DNA of 64,000 nt from Brasilonema sennae CENA114 (GTDB lineage: Bacteria; Cyanobacteriota; Cyanobacteriia; Cyanobacteriales; Nostocaceae). The stretch is from contig NZ_CP030118.1 in NCBI RefSeq assembly GCF_006968745.1, positions 1,314,654 through 1,378,653 of the forward strand, given 5' to 3'. A program made the position numbers and the translations under genes. Below are positions 1 to 7,598 of this stretch, one piece after another. Position 1 is the first letter of the stretch. Every line of letters begins with the position of its first letter. The notes under the pieces were generated by a model. That model was given only the letters and a program-made list of their open reading frames with translations, had not been told where the DNA came from and ran no database searches.

Positions 1-1
1 T

Positions 2-2134
2 GATGAAATTAGAGTTATTATTGAAACAAATATAGCTTTAGTGCATCGGTTACCTTGGCATCTGTGGAATTTTTTTGAGGATTACCCTAAAGCTGAATTA
101 GCTTTGAGCAATCATGAGTATGCCTCTCCTCAGGTAGTACGAAAATCTTCCACAGGTCAAGTGAAGATTTTAGCAATTCTAGGTAACAGTTTTGGTATTG
201 ATATTGATCAAGACTCCTATTTGTTGCAAGGTTTAACAGATACTCAAACTAGGTTTCTTGTCGAACCAACACGCAGAGAACTTAACGAAAAACTGTGGAA
301 TCAGAATTGGGATATTCTGTTTTTTGCAGGACATAGCGCTAGTATTGCAGATGGGGAGAGAGGGGAAATTTACATTAATCAAAGCGAGAGTTTAACAATT
401 TCTCAGTTAAAAAATGCACTGAAAACAGCAATTACACGCGGTTTAAAACTGGCAATTTTCAACTCTTGTGATGGAATTGGTTTAGCGCGAGATTTAGCTG
501 ATTTGAACATTCCCCAAATAATTGTGATGCGAGAAGGGGTGCCAGATTTAGTCGCACAGGAGTTCTTGAAAAACTTTATTGTCGCCTTTGCAGGTGGCAA
601 GCCATTTTATCCAGCTGTACGAGAAGCGCGGGAGAGACTTCAGGGATTGGAGAATGACTTCCCTTGTGCTAGTTGGTTACCAGTCATCTGCCAAAATCCT
701 ACAACTGTTCCGATAACTTGGCAAGAACTGCGCGGTGGTTGGGGTGACATTGAGACTCGCGGCGAAGTTTCGACAAAGAGCAGAATTTCGACCCCAAAGA
801 CCAAAAGCAGAATTTCGACTCCAAAGACCAAATTATGGATAGTACTGCTGAGTACTGTTATTGTGACTCTTTCAACAATAGGTCTGAGATACTTGGGGCT
901 TTTTGAAAAACTCGAACTGCAAATCTTTGACCAAATGCTACTCCTGCGACCAAAGGAAGAGTTAGATCCAAGATTGCTCGTTGTTGAAATCACTGAAAAA
1001 GATATTCAATCCCGACCAGAAACGATTCAAGGACCGAAATCTATTTCTGATAGTACGTTAGCTCAATTACTCAACAAATTACAAAAGTATCAACCGCGAG
1101 TCATTGGACTAGATATTTATAGAGATTTTGCTGACCCCCTTCGGCTACTCTCAGGGCAAGCCCCAAATAAGTTAAAGCCGATACAACTAGCTACTGAACT
1201 AAGCAAAGAAAATGTTGTTGTTGTCTGCAAAGGTCGAGATAGCAAATATGACCCCCAAGGTGTTAAACCTCCAAGAGAAGTACCTGAAGAACGTCAGGGT
1301 TTTACTGATGCAATCCAAGATCCAGATGGTATCGTCCGTCGCCAAATTTTGATGATGCGACAAGAACCTTCGTCTTCCTGTGCAACGCCTCACTCACTCT
1401 CGTTGCAATTGGCTGCTGGTTACTTATCTTACGAAAATATTAAACCTGATTTCAATGAAGATTATGTACAGTTTGGTTCTAAAGTATTTAAACGCTTAAA
1501 GTCTGGTCGCAGTGGTGGCTATCAACAAAAAGTTGGTTTAGGCGGAATTCAAATACTTGTTAATTACCGTGATGTAGATTATCAAAGAATTTCTTTGGAA
1601 GATGTATTGAGTGATAAAGTTAACCCTGAGTTGCTCAAAGATAAGCTAGTTCTCATTGGAGTGACAGCTAACACTATCAGTGATACTTGGTCAACTCCCT
1701 ACTCTGCTGCACAGCAACCTTACGAGCAAATACCAGGCGTATTTATACAAGCGCAAATGGTCAGCCAAATTCTGAGTGCCGTTTTAGACGAACGTCCAAT
1801 TCTTGGGGTTTTGCCTTTCTGGGGTGATATTCTGTGGATATGGGGATGGTCGAGTGTGTCTGGTTTGATTGTTTGGCGCTTTCGTTCGCTGTCAAATAAG
1901 GGATGGGGCATGTTTGCGATAGTTGTTGTTTTATGTGGAGTTTGTGCGATCGCTCTTAGCGGGGCTTTACCCATCGCGGTTTGGGCAGTGCCTTTAGGGG
2001 CGATGGCTCTTTTAAAACAAGGGGTATGGTTACCATTTATTCCCTCAGCTTTTGCTGTGGTTGCAAGTGGTGTTGTTGTGTTGTTTGTTCAACGTCGTCG
2101 GGAATTTTCCAGTACCCACTCTTTACGTGAATAA
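2..2134 (+). CDS. CHAT-CHASE2 membrane protein (5' end outside window)
   Basis: The frame is open to the left edge, so the N-terminus is missing; the first in-window start codon is a GTG at 41. Counting from 41, a CHAT (caspase-like) domain has its His in FAGHS (about 98) and its Cys in NSCDG (about 143). A short linker with a duplicated nine-residue unit follows, then a membrane segment near 265-283, a CHASE2-type extracytoplasmic sensor domain (about 285-560) and three C-terminal hydrophobic segments. CHASE2 domains sense outside signals in the families known; here the output would be the cytosolic CHAT domain, which is inference. The segment around RLPWHLW closely resembles the CHAT protein at 7599-8801, including the residues encoded before 41. 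It ends 133 bp from the convergent SAF gene. Confidence 0.9.
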   Translation, partial: DEIRVIIETNIALVHRLPWHLWNFFEDYPKAELALSNHEYASPQVVRKSSTGQVKILAILGNSFGIDIDQDSYLLQGLTDTQTRFLVEPTRRELNEKLWNQNWDILFFAGHSASIADGERGEIYINQSESLTISQLKNALKTAITRGLKLAIFNSCDGIGLARDLADLNIPQIIVMREGVPDLVAQEFLKNFIVAFAGGKPFYPAVREARERLQGLENDFPCASWLPVICQNPTTVPITWQELRGGWGDIETRGEVSTKSRISTPKTKSRISTPKTKLWIVLLSTVIVTLSTIGLRYLGLFEKLELQIFDQMLLLRPKEELDPRLLVVEITEKDIQSRPETIQGPKSISDSTLAQLLNKLQKYQPRVIGLDIYRDFADPLRLLSGQAPNKLKPIQLATELSKENVVVVCKGRDSKYDPQGVKPPREVPEERQGFTDAIQDPDGIVRRQILMMRQEPSSSCATPHSLSLQLAAGYLSYENIKPDFNEDYVQFGSKVFKRLKSGRSGGYQQKVGLGGIQILVNYRDVDYQRISLEDVLSDKVNPELLKDKLVLIGVTANTISDTWSTPYSAAQQPYEQIPGVFIQAQMVSQILSAVLDERPILGVLPFWGDILWIWGWSSVSGLIVWRFRSLSNKGWGMFAIVVVLCGVCAIALSGALPIAVWAVPLGAMALLKQGVWLPFIPSAFAVVASGVVVLFVQRRREFSSTHSLRE
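776..829 (+). repeat. 27-bp tandem duplication in the CHAT-CHASE2 linker
   Basis: Two in-frame 27-bp units (776-802, 803-829) encode KSRISTPKT twice, just before the first membrane segment. Units differ at two bases. It lengthens a basic, Ser/Thr-rich linker. Confidence 0.85.
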
Positions 2135-2267
2135 AAATATCTTTGTGGAAACACTCCGTGTGCGACGTGTCCTTCTCTCCCATTTTGTTGTGCCAGCAAG
2201 TTGTCCGGCATCATTCTTTGATGATGGGTGATTGGTAAACTGACTTGAATTCGACTAACTAAAATCT

Positions 2268-2912
2268 TTAAAGCTTGCGGGTAAGCAAGAAGGTTGCACC
2301 AAGACTTTTGCTAGCAAATTCTTGCTGACGCTTTAAGGGCAAGGCAACTACGACCACAGATGTCGATGAAGCACTGGCTTGAGACACTGAGTTTACATCC
2401 AACACTAAGATGTTAGGAAATACCACAGGAGATGGTAAAGATTTTGCTTTAGTTGTAGTGGGTACAAGTGTCATTTCTACAGTATCGCCTGCTTGTAAGT
2501 TACCACCTAATATCATGGCAGGTGTTGCAGGAATACCAACGACAACAGTATCAACAAGGCGATTTGGGTCGATTTTAGAGCTAACAAGCTTTTCAGTTAA
2601 AGGCTTTTGCTTAGGAATTTTGGTCAAGGTATAACGATTTACAAGTTCTTGGGAGTTTTTTAAAATCTGTGAAGGAATGTCTTTTTGAGCGTAAGTTTTT
2701 GAGCTGAGATCGCCTGGTTTTATCTGATAATAGGCGGGTAAATCTCGGTTGGGAACTTGAATTTCAATTTTAGTTTGAGTTTCGAGGTAGGTAGCCCCAA
2801 GAATTCCAACAAACAAAGCCAGCATAGTTATCCATTGGCTGAGGGATGGTTTGAACAGCAACTGCATGAGGAAACGATAGATATTATGGCGAGTTTTGAG
2901 TCTTAGCTGCAT
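2268..2912 (-). CDS. SAF-domain (CpaB-like) single-pass membrane protein
   Basis: A 214-aa protein with a short basic N-terminus, one membrane segment (about 27-44) and a SAF-like beta-clip region (about 54-125, with YYQIKPGDLSSK followed by a typical 'goes to the maximum then LT' pattern). A Val/Ser-rich C-terminal beta domain follows. SAF domains occur in CpaB pilus-assembly proteins and in sugar-binding enzymes; no pilus genes are nearby. The start at 2912 overlaps the preceding gene by 29 bp; an alternative ATG at 2867 would remove the overlap, and neither has a strong ribosome site. It is the last gene of the leftward operon. Confidence 0.65.
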   Translation of the reverse strand: MQLRLKTRHNIYRFLMQLLFKPSLSQWITMLALFVGILGATYLETQTKIEIQVPNRDLPAYYQIKPGDLSSKTYAQKDIPSQILKNSQELVNRYTLTKIPKQKPLTEKLVSSKIDPNRLVDTVVVGIPATPAMILGGNLQAGDTVEMTLVPTTTKAKSLPSPVVFPNILVLDVNSVSQASASSTSVVVVALPLKRQQEFASKSLGATFLLTRKL

Positions 2913-3954
2913 CAGTATCTTTGTATTGCAATTCTACTCTTATATTGTGATAAAGAAGCTGACCAATTTTCTCCCATAGTTCAGGCTCTTCTAATGGTGT
3001 ATTAGGCAGTTCTAAGCGCATTTGTTTTAATAATTCATGACGATAAAGGTCAAAACCTGCTTTAATCTGTTGGGCATAAAGTAAAGCACTTCCTAAGGCG
3101 CTTTGATAAGTTAACCACGCTAAGAATAATCCTCCCCAAAAACACGTCAGAAAAAGCAATCCAGATGCCTTAACAATTACTAAATAAATACCACTGAATA
3201 AGGCAAAAATACTGCTTAAGGCAGAAACCACGAGCATGAAATCTAAAGAGCTTTTTGCTTCAGCAATAGTCTCAATAAAATGCCCTGGAAACAAATTATA
3301 TAAACGTGGCCAGATAAGAACAGCATCTATATCATAGCGGTCACGAGAGTATAGTTCAGCGTTTCTGAGAATATTGCCTAAGCGAGTTGGCATGACCTGT
3401 TCTGGTTGTGTTGGCAGGGGATAATACAGGTAAATAGTTTCATAAAGTTTTCCACTATTATCCTGATGCTGTAATTTTTTTAGTTGTTCCTCTAGTTTTT
3501 TTAGTTGTTCCTCTAGTCTGAGTTTTTTTTGTTGTTGAGATGTATTTTTTTTAAGCTCTTGTTTAATTTTATCTATTTCTTCGTCTAACTCCTTCTTATG
3601 GTTATCAAAATCTAGTTTTCTCAAATGAGATTGATACCACCTTCTCCGGTTATTTTCTAATAAACGACCAAGCGGAAAATTCCAGTAGCCTTCATAAAAC
3701 CGCAGGATTGTATTGAAATTGTTAGATAAGATAATAGAGAAGACTGTAACACAACTAAAAAAGCCAACGATTTGCAAAGCTTTTAATGTAATATCCAGTT
3801 GATTCCATTCTTTCAACACGTTAACAAAATCTGCCTGTCCCGCGCTCGCGACTACAATAATCAATCCCCAAAAAAGAAAACTGGGAAAAAAGGCATTCAT
3901 TAGGAAACGGCGACCAAGAAGTCCGGGAACTTCCTTAAGAACATCATTTAACAT
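2884..3954 (-). CDS. Membrane protein with central coiled coil, unknown family
   Basis: The start is set at the ATG at 3954 because GGAG lies 6 nt upstream of it; the TTG at 3966 has no such site. The 356-aa protein has hydrophobic segments near 22-38, 59-78, 238-262 and 264-283. A charged Lys/Glu coiled coil lies at about 112-165 and contains a repeated EEQLKKL heptad. That layout puts a cytosolic helical stalk between two membrane pairs. I do not recognise the family. It starts 13 bp after the CBS/zinc-ribbon gene and belongs to the same operon. Scaffold or anchor of a membrane complex is a guess. Confidence 0.7.
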   Translation of the reverse strand: MLNDVLKEVPGLLGRRFLMNAFFPSFLFWGLIIVVASAGQADFVNVLKEWNQLDITLKALQIVGFFSCVTVFSIILSNNFNTILRFYEGYWNFPLGRLLENNRRRWYQSHLRKLDFDNHKKELDEEIDKIKQELKKNTSQQQKKLRLEEQLKKLEEQLKKLQHQDNSGKLYETIYLYYPLPTQPEQVMPTRLGNILRNAELYSRDRYDIDAVLIWPRLYNLFPGHFIETIAEAKSSLDFMLVVSALSSIFALFSGIYLVIVKASGLLFLTCFWGGLFLAWLTYQSALGSALLYAQQIKAGFDLYRHELLKQMRLELPNTPLEEPELWEKIGQLLYHNIRVELQYKDTDAAKTQNSP

Positions 3955-3967
3955 AGCTGTCTCCAAC

Positions 3968-4534
3968 TTAAGTTAGTTTTAATTCGTGGAGCTTATTAGG
4001 ATTTTTACAGTTGGGCAGCTTTTTGTAGTCGATATAAGACAACTCATTAACAAAACCGCACTCACCACACTTAAGCACCATCTTTGATGACTGATGTCTT
4101 CCTGGTAATCCACTGTCACCAGCAGCGCCTGACCGGTCACCGCGCAACTCATAATCACGATTTTTTAAAGTGTTTAAATAGTTGCGAACAGTTGTAATAG
4201 CTAATATCCCAAAAACTCCATTATCATCAATGATTATTACTCCTCTAATTCTCTCATATCGGTCAATAAAACCTTCCCACTTCACGAGGTCTTGCATAAC
4301 TTGACAACCGACAATGATAGTAGCAGGGAACCCTATCTTAGTATCGAGTAGAGAGCTAATACCTTGGTTAGCTGCTTGTTCTAAATCATCAGCTGTAACT
4401 AGTGCTACTGGTTTTGAATGCTCATCCAAAACGACACCATATTCAGTTACTAATTCTACAAGCGCTTCTGCTGGACTTAGCGTACCAGCGAGTAACTGAA
4501 AGTCCTTGATCATGTGGTCTTGTGTCAAGCTCAT
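3968..4534 (-). CDS. CBS-pair-like protein with C-terminal zinc-ribbon-like tail
   Basis: 188 aa. Residues about 15-125 carry two repeats resembling CBS modules: one around GVVLDEHSKPVALVTADDLE and one around RGVIIIDDNGVFGILAITTV. CBS pairs usually bind adenine nucleotides and regulate partners. The tail has CGECGF followed by PNCKNP, giving three Cys plus a His, which resembles a degenerate zinc ribbon. It sits between the AAA+ ATPase gene and a coiled-coil membrane protein gene, so a nucleotide-sensing adaptor role is plausible. The CBS assignment is by pattern only. Confidence 0.6.
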   Translation of the reverse strand: MSLTQDHMIKDFQLLAGTLSPAEALVELVTEYGVVLDEHSKPVALVTADDLEQAANQGISSLLDTKIGFPATIIVGCQVMQDLVKWEGFIDRYERIRGVIIIDDNGVFGILAITTVRNYLNTLKNRDYELRGDRSGAAGDSGLPGRHQSSKMVLKCGECGFVNELSYIDYKKLPNCKNPNKLHELKLT

Positions 4535-4697
4535 GCAATTATTTCCAGTGACAAATTAACAAAAAAAGTACTTAAAGGTTGGGTTAGTGGTGTCTCTAAA
4601 GTGTCGATTCAGTTGTTTAATTACTTGCTGTAAGATAGATATAAACATCATCTTCAACACATCTGTAACACCACCCCAACATAAGAGTCATTCCTGA

Positions 4698-5753
4698 TTA
4701 AGTTCCAACAGCAATAGCATCGGAAACATTATCCTGTTCCAAGACTTGCTCGTATTTATCACGAACGTCAGAAGGTAATTCTTCAGGTGAAACTATCTCT
4801 TCTTTAACTACTGTTGCAGTAGATTGGTTGTGATAAGAGAATCCAGTACCAACTTTTTCTTTGCCAAGCTTGACTTGGGTGACGGCGTTTTGAATATCTG
4901 ATTGTAAAATCCTTCGCTCTTCTCCAGTCCGGACAACAGCTTGGCTTGCAGCTAACTTGACTACATTGAGAATATCTCCACCAGCTAAACCTATAGATTC
5001 TTGCGCTAACCATTGAATGGTAATATATTCTGCACGGGGAACTTCTGTAGGTAGTAGTAAATTCCACAATTGCACAAGGCAATCTTCGTTTGGAAGTTCA
5101 AACTCAATATGTGCTTGAATTCGTCTTACAAAAGCCCCATCGTAGTTTCCTGGTAAATTAGTAGCAAAAATCACGATTCCATTGAAGTTATCTAACTCCA
5201 ACAACATAACGGAACGGCTAACATTGACTCCGTGATCGGCACTTTGGGTAACATTGGTGAGTCGCTTGCCAAGAATTGAATCAGCTTCGTCAAAGAATAA
5301 TATTGCTCCGGTTTCACGGGCTTTGTTGAAAGCTGCTTTAATATTTTTTGGAGTTTCTCCTACGTACTTAGATTCAATCTCTGCATAGTTTACACGGATG
5401 ATTGGTTTACCTAAGTGGTGAGCGATCGCCTCAGCGCAAAACGTCTTTCCCGTTCCCGGTGGACCAAACAGATTAATTGCTACTCGATGTCCATGAGGGT
5501 CAATCTTTTTTAAGTTCCACTCGTGGTACAGCACATCATGAAAACGAATGCTGTTTAAGGCTGTTTCAATTTGGGTTTTAACCTTAGCTGATACAATCAA
5601 GTTATTTAGGCTGCGGTTGGGTGTTTCTGGGACAAATATTTCCATCCGCTGGATTTCAGAAGTTTCAGAGCTAGTATCCGACGAAACGGTTACATTAGCT
5701 TGAGATTGATGAGATTGGTTAGGTTTATCGATTCTTTTCCAATTTGCTGGCAT
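4698..5753 (-). CDS. AAA+ ATPase with C-terminal LPxDVR motif
   Basis: 351 aa. Walker A is GPPGTGKT (97-104), Walker B ILFFDEAD (151-158), sensor-1 ATN (197-199) and an arginine pair lies near 210. A KYVGE pore loop (129-133) is the signature of substrate-threading AAA+ proteins of the FtsH/p97/katanin class. The first 50 residues are Ser/Gln-rich and probably disordered. The C-terminal tail (about 318-336) carries the motif LPSDVRDKY shared with two upstream gene products. The ATG follows AGGAAA by 7 nt. Likely a remodelling motor of the operon's complex; which substrate it threads is not known. Confidence 0.88.
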   Translation of the reverse strand: MPANWKRIDKPNQSHQSQANVTVSSDTSSETSEIQRMEIFVPETPNRSLNNLIVSAKVKTQIETALNSIRFHDVLYHEWNLKKIDPHGHRVAINLFGPPGTGKTFCAEAIAHHLGKPIIRVNYAEIESKYVGETPKNIKAAFNKARETGAILFFDEADSILGKRLTNVTQSADHGVNVSRSVMLLELDNFNGIVIFATNLPGNYDGAFVRRIQAHIEFELPNEDCLVQLWNLLLPTEVPRAEYITIQWLAQESIGLAGGDILNVVKLAASQAVVRTGEERRILQSDIQNAVTQVKLGKEKVGTGFSYHNQSTATVVKEEIVSPEELPSDVRDKYEQVLEQDNVSDAIAVGT

Positions 5754-5765
5754 ATTTATTTCCTG

Positions 5766-5849
5766 CTATTGCAATAAAGGCATAATGTCTTTTTTGACAT
5801 AGCCCAACCTTTGTAGTTGGTCATAAACATCAGGGTGAGTTTTGCGAAT
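5766..5849 (-). other. In-frame coding-like tail behind the premature TAA
   Basis: Translation continues in the same frame as IRKTHPDVYDQLQRLGYVKK and a few more residues, ending in TAG. The THPDVYDQL stretch sits where neighbouring proteins have LPPDVREEF. The TAG is directly followed by the ribosome site of the AAA+ gene. Read as the original C-terminus of the small membrane protein. Confidence 0.55.
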
Positions 5850-6098
5850 TTATTCTAGAGAATGGCTTGTCTCAGATATCTTTTGAGTACCAGTTTGTCT
5901 GGTTTCCACCATTAGGGAACGGCGAACTCTAGAAATCAACCGGTCAAAAACAATCCAGGCTTTCATCAAAGCACTATCCTGTAAGCCTTGCTTACGCAAC
6001 CATGCAGCAACGCTTTCCCGAATTTGATCTTGATGATTCCAAGCTAAATATCCAACTGTTACTACAATTGCGAGTTTTGTGATGAGTGTCCAATACAT
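5850..6098 (-). CDS. Small one-TM protein, apparently shortened by a stop codon
   Basis: As it stands this encodes 82 aa: one membrane segment near residues 5-21, then an amphipathic region with WLRKQG and VFDRLISRVRRSL. That region resembles residues 40-75 of the neighbouring 164-aa protein, so the two look like paralogues. The frame stops at a TAA at 5850-5852 but stays open and protein-like for 27 more codons to a TAG at 5766. Without the TAA the product would be about 110 aa and would end 12 bp before the AAA+ gene, matching the spacing elsewhere in the operon. Confidence 0.6.
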   Translation of the reverse strand: MYWTLITKLAIVVTVGYLAWNHQDQIRESVAAWLRKQGLQDSALMKAWIVFDRLISRVRRSLMVETRQTGTQKISETSHSLE

Positions 6099-6116
6099 TA
6101 CGAGTGTGTTGTGACG

Positions 6117-6611
6117 TTAATTGGTCATAGGAGCGAGTTCGAGTTCGCGATCGCGCAGCTGAGTCACATTTACATCCTGACTGATATTACTCCGTCTCAG
6201 AAATTCTTCGCGCACATCAGGTGGCAATGAATCAAAGTCAACTATCTGTTCTTCAACCACCCGCGCTACTTCTGGTTCGTTAGACTCAAGATTACGAATT
6301 GCCCAGTAAGTAATCCGTTTTACCCAATCATTTCGTGTGTTCTGCTCAAACTGAACTAATATTTTCAGCAAATATTCGCGGAGCTTTTTCCAAGCTTCTT
6401 TGATTCTGATGCGCATTGGTGTGAGAACTTTGTCAAGCGCCACGAAAGCATTTATGACATCGTTTGCTAACCAAGGTAAGTTTTTCTTAATCCAGGGAAA
6501 CAAAGTTTTATTTGCCCAGTCAAGGATTTGGTTCCAGAAGATGAGTGCGGTTGCTACAGTTCCTACAAACAGGACTGCCAGTAGAACTTGTGCAAAGATG
6601 GGTATAGGCAT
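6117..6611 (-). CDS. One-TM protein with C-terminal LPxDVR motif
   Basis: The start is the ATG at 6611, preceded by GAAGGAAG; a longer frame to 6725 would overlap the upstream gene by 110 bp. 164 aa: one membrane segment (about 6-26), a Trp-rich amphipathic stretch, a helical region (60-110) and a tail with EEQIVDFDSLPPDVREEF (about 120-138). Starts 5 bp after the 249-aa gene ends, so the two are probably translated together. Related to the shorter membrane protein immediately downstream. I know no named family for it. The position of the tail suggests a cytosolic docking motif on a membrane-anchored subunit. Confidence 0.75.
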   Translation of the reverse strand: MPIPIFAQVLLAVLFVGTVATALIFWNQILDWANKTLFPWIKKNLPWLANDVINAFVALDKVLTPMRIRIKEAWKKLREYLLKILVQFEQNTRNDWVKRITYWAIRNLESNEPEVARVVEEQIVDFDSLPPDVREEFLRRSNISQDVNVTQLRDRELELAPMTN

Positions 6612-6615
6612 AATG

Positions 6616-7365
6616 TTAGCTTCCTTCTTGGGGATAAAGTTTAAAGCTGATCCGAGGTAAATCTTCCTTGATGAAGCTTTCTCGCACATCACCCGGCAAA
6701 TTGTCCCATTCCACTTGTTCATCAACTCGAAAAACGTTGGGTTTTGAGTTATTGCGATCTATGTAAAAAATTTCGGTTTGACGCAAGTGCTCACTGTTTG
6801 CGGCTGTGTCAGAAGTTGGAACTTCTTGGTGTTTCAAGTAATTCACTTTGATAGTGAGGATGAGATCTTTTACTTTAGTTGCCAGTTTTTGAGCTAGCTC
6901 GCTTAGTGGCTGTTCCCCTACCACTTGTGGATCGGATTCGTTACATAATATGTAAGTTGTTTGCAAGTAGGTTTTAAACTCTACTTTTTGAAAGTCTACT
7001 TGAAGCCTTTCTTGCAAAAACTGAGCAATATTGTCATAAACCTGCTGTTTTTGTTGAAGGTCAACCTTTTCTGTAGATGTTAGTCCTTCCCAGATAGTAT
7101 TTGTCACGTTTTTGACTAATTCTGGCACCTGAGATAGATGAGACTGAATATGCTGCAGCACTTCTGGCACTTTTGACGGTTGCTTTGGCAACTTTTCTGA
7201 TAAGTCTTTGTCTTTGTTCTCAAATGTGTCATGTTCTTCATTTATAAGTGGTTTCTTTGGAGACTGAATATGCTGCGCCACTTCTGGCACTTTTGACGGT
7301 TGCTTTGGCAACTTTTCTGACGAGTCTTTGTCTTTGTTCTCAAATGTGTTGTGTTCTTTATTCAT
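6616..7365 (-). CDS. Soluble protein with duplicated N-terminus and LPxDVR motif
   Basis: The ATG at 7365 is chosen because GGAG lies 9 nt before it; a GTG at 7380 has no ribosome site. 249 aa. The first 75 residues contain two near-identical 40-residue units rich in Lys, Glu and Pro, produced by a 120-bp tandem duplication in the DNA. A helical middle (about 80-200) follows, then the tail RVDEQVEWDNLPGDVRESF (213-231), which aligns with the tails of the 164-aa and AAA+ proteins. No signal peptide or membrane segment. No family recognised. Confidence 0.72.
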   Translation of the reverse strand: MNKEHNTFENKDKDSSEKLPKQPSKVPEVAQHIQSPKKPLINEEHDTFENKDKDLSEKLPKQPSKVPEVLQHIQSHLSQVPELVKNVTNTIWEGLTSTEKVDLQQKQQVYDNIAQFLQERLQVDFQKVEFKTYLQTTYILCNESDPQVVGEQPLSELAQKLATKVKDLILTIKVNYLKHQEVPTSDTAANSEHLRQTEIFYIDRNNSKPNVFRVDEQVEWDNLPGDVRESFIKEDLPRISFKLYPQEGS

Positions 7366-7380
7366 AAGTGGTTTCTCCAC
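7141..7380 (-). repeat. 120-bp tandem duplication
   Basis: 7141-7260 and 7261-7380 align base for base with about ten differences and no gaps. The duplication covers the first 40 codons of the 249-aa gene plus its ribosome-binding region. The second copy encodes a repeat of the N-terminal segment, and the old start context survives inside the gene. Confidence 0.9.
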
Positions 7381-7598
7381 ATCTCTAATTATTAATTGGG
7401 GTGGTTGCTAAGAAATTTGCAAAGATTAATACTGGTTCTAATCTGATATCAAGACAGGGACGATCAACTTGAGAAGCAGACAGAGAGGGCAATGTTGCCT
7501 TGACTGGGATTGTAACTTTGATGGTTATTCAGTACATACTATGCTGATTTACACTCAGATTGCCTAGAACTGTCTATTGGTAAGCTTTATAAGCGATT
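7381..7598. other. 218-bp spacer inside the operon
   Basis: This is the only long gap in the leftward operon. On the minus strand it holds a weak promoter-like pair (TTGATA, then TATTAA about 15 bp on, upstream of the gene starting at 7365). An internal promoter would separate the LPxDVR/AAA half from the sigma-CHAT half. No gene seen. Confidence 0.3.

Noticed and set aside
2200..2230. CATCA-TGATG hairpin between convergent genes as a terminator
   Set aside because: Stem is only 5-6 bp and no T-run follows on either strand.
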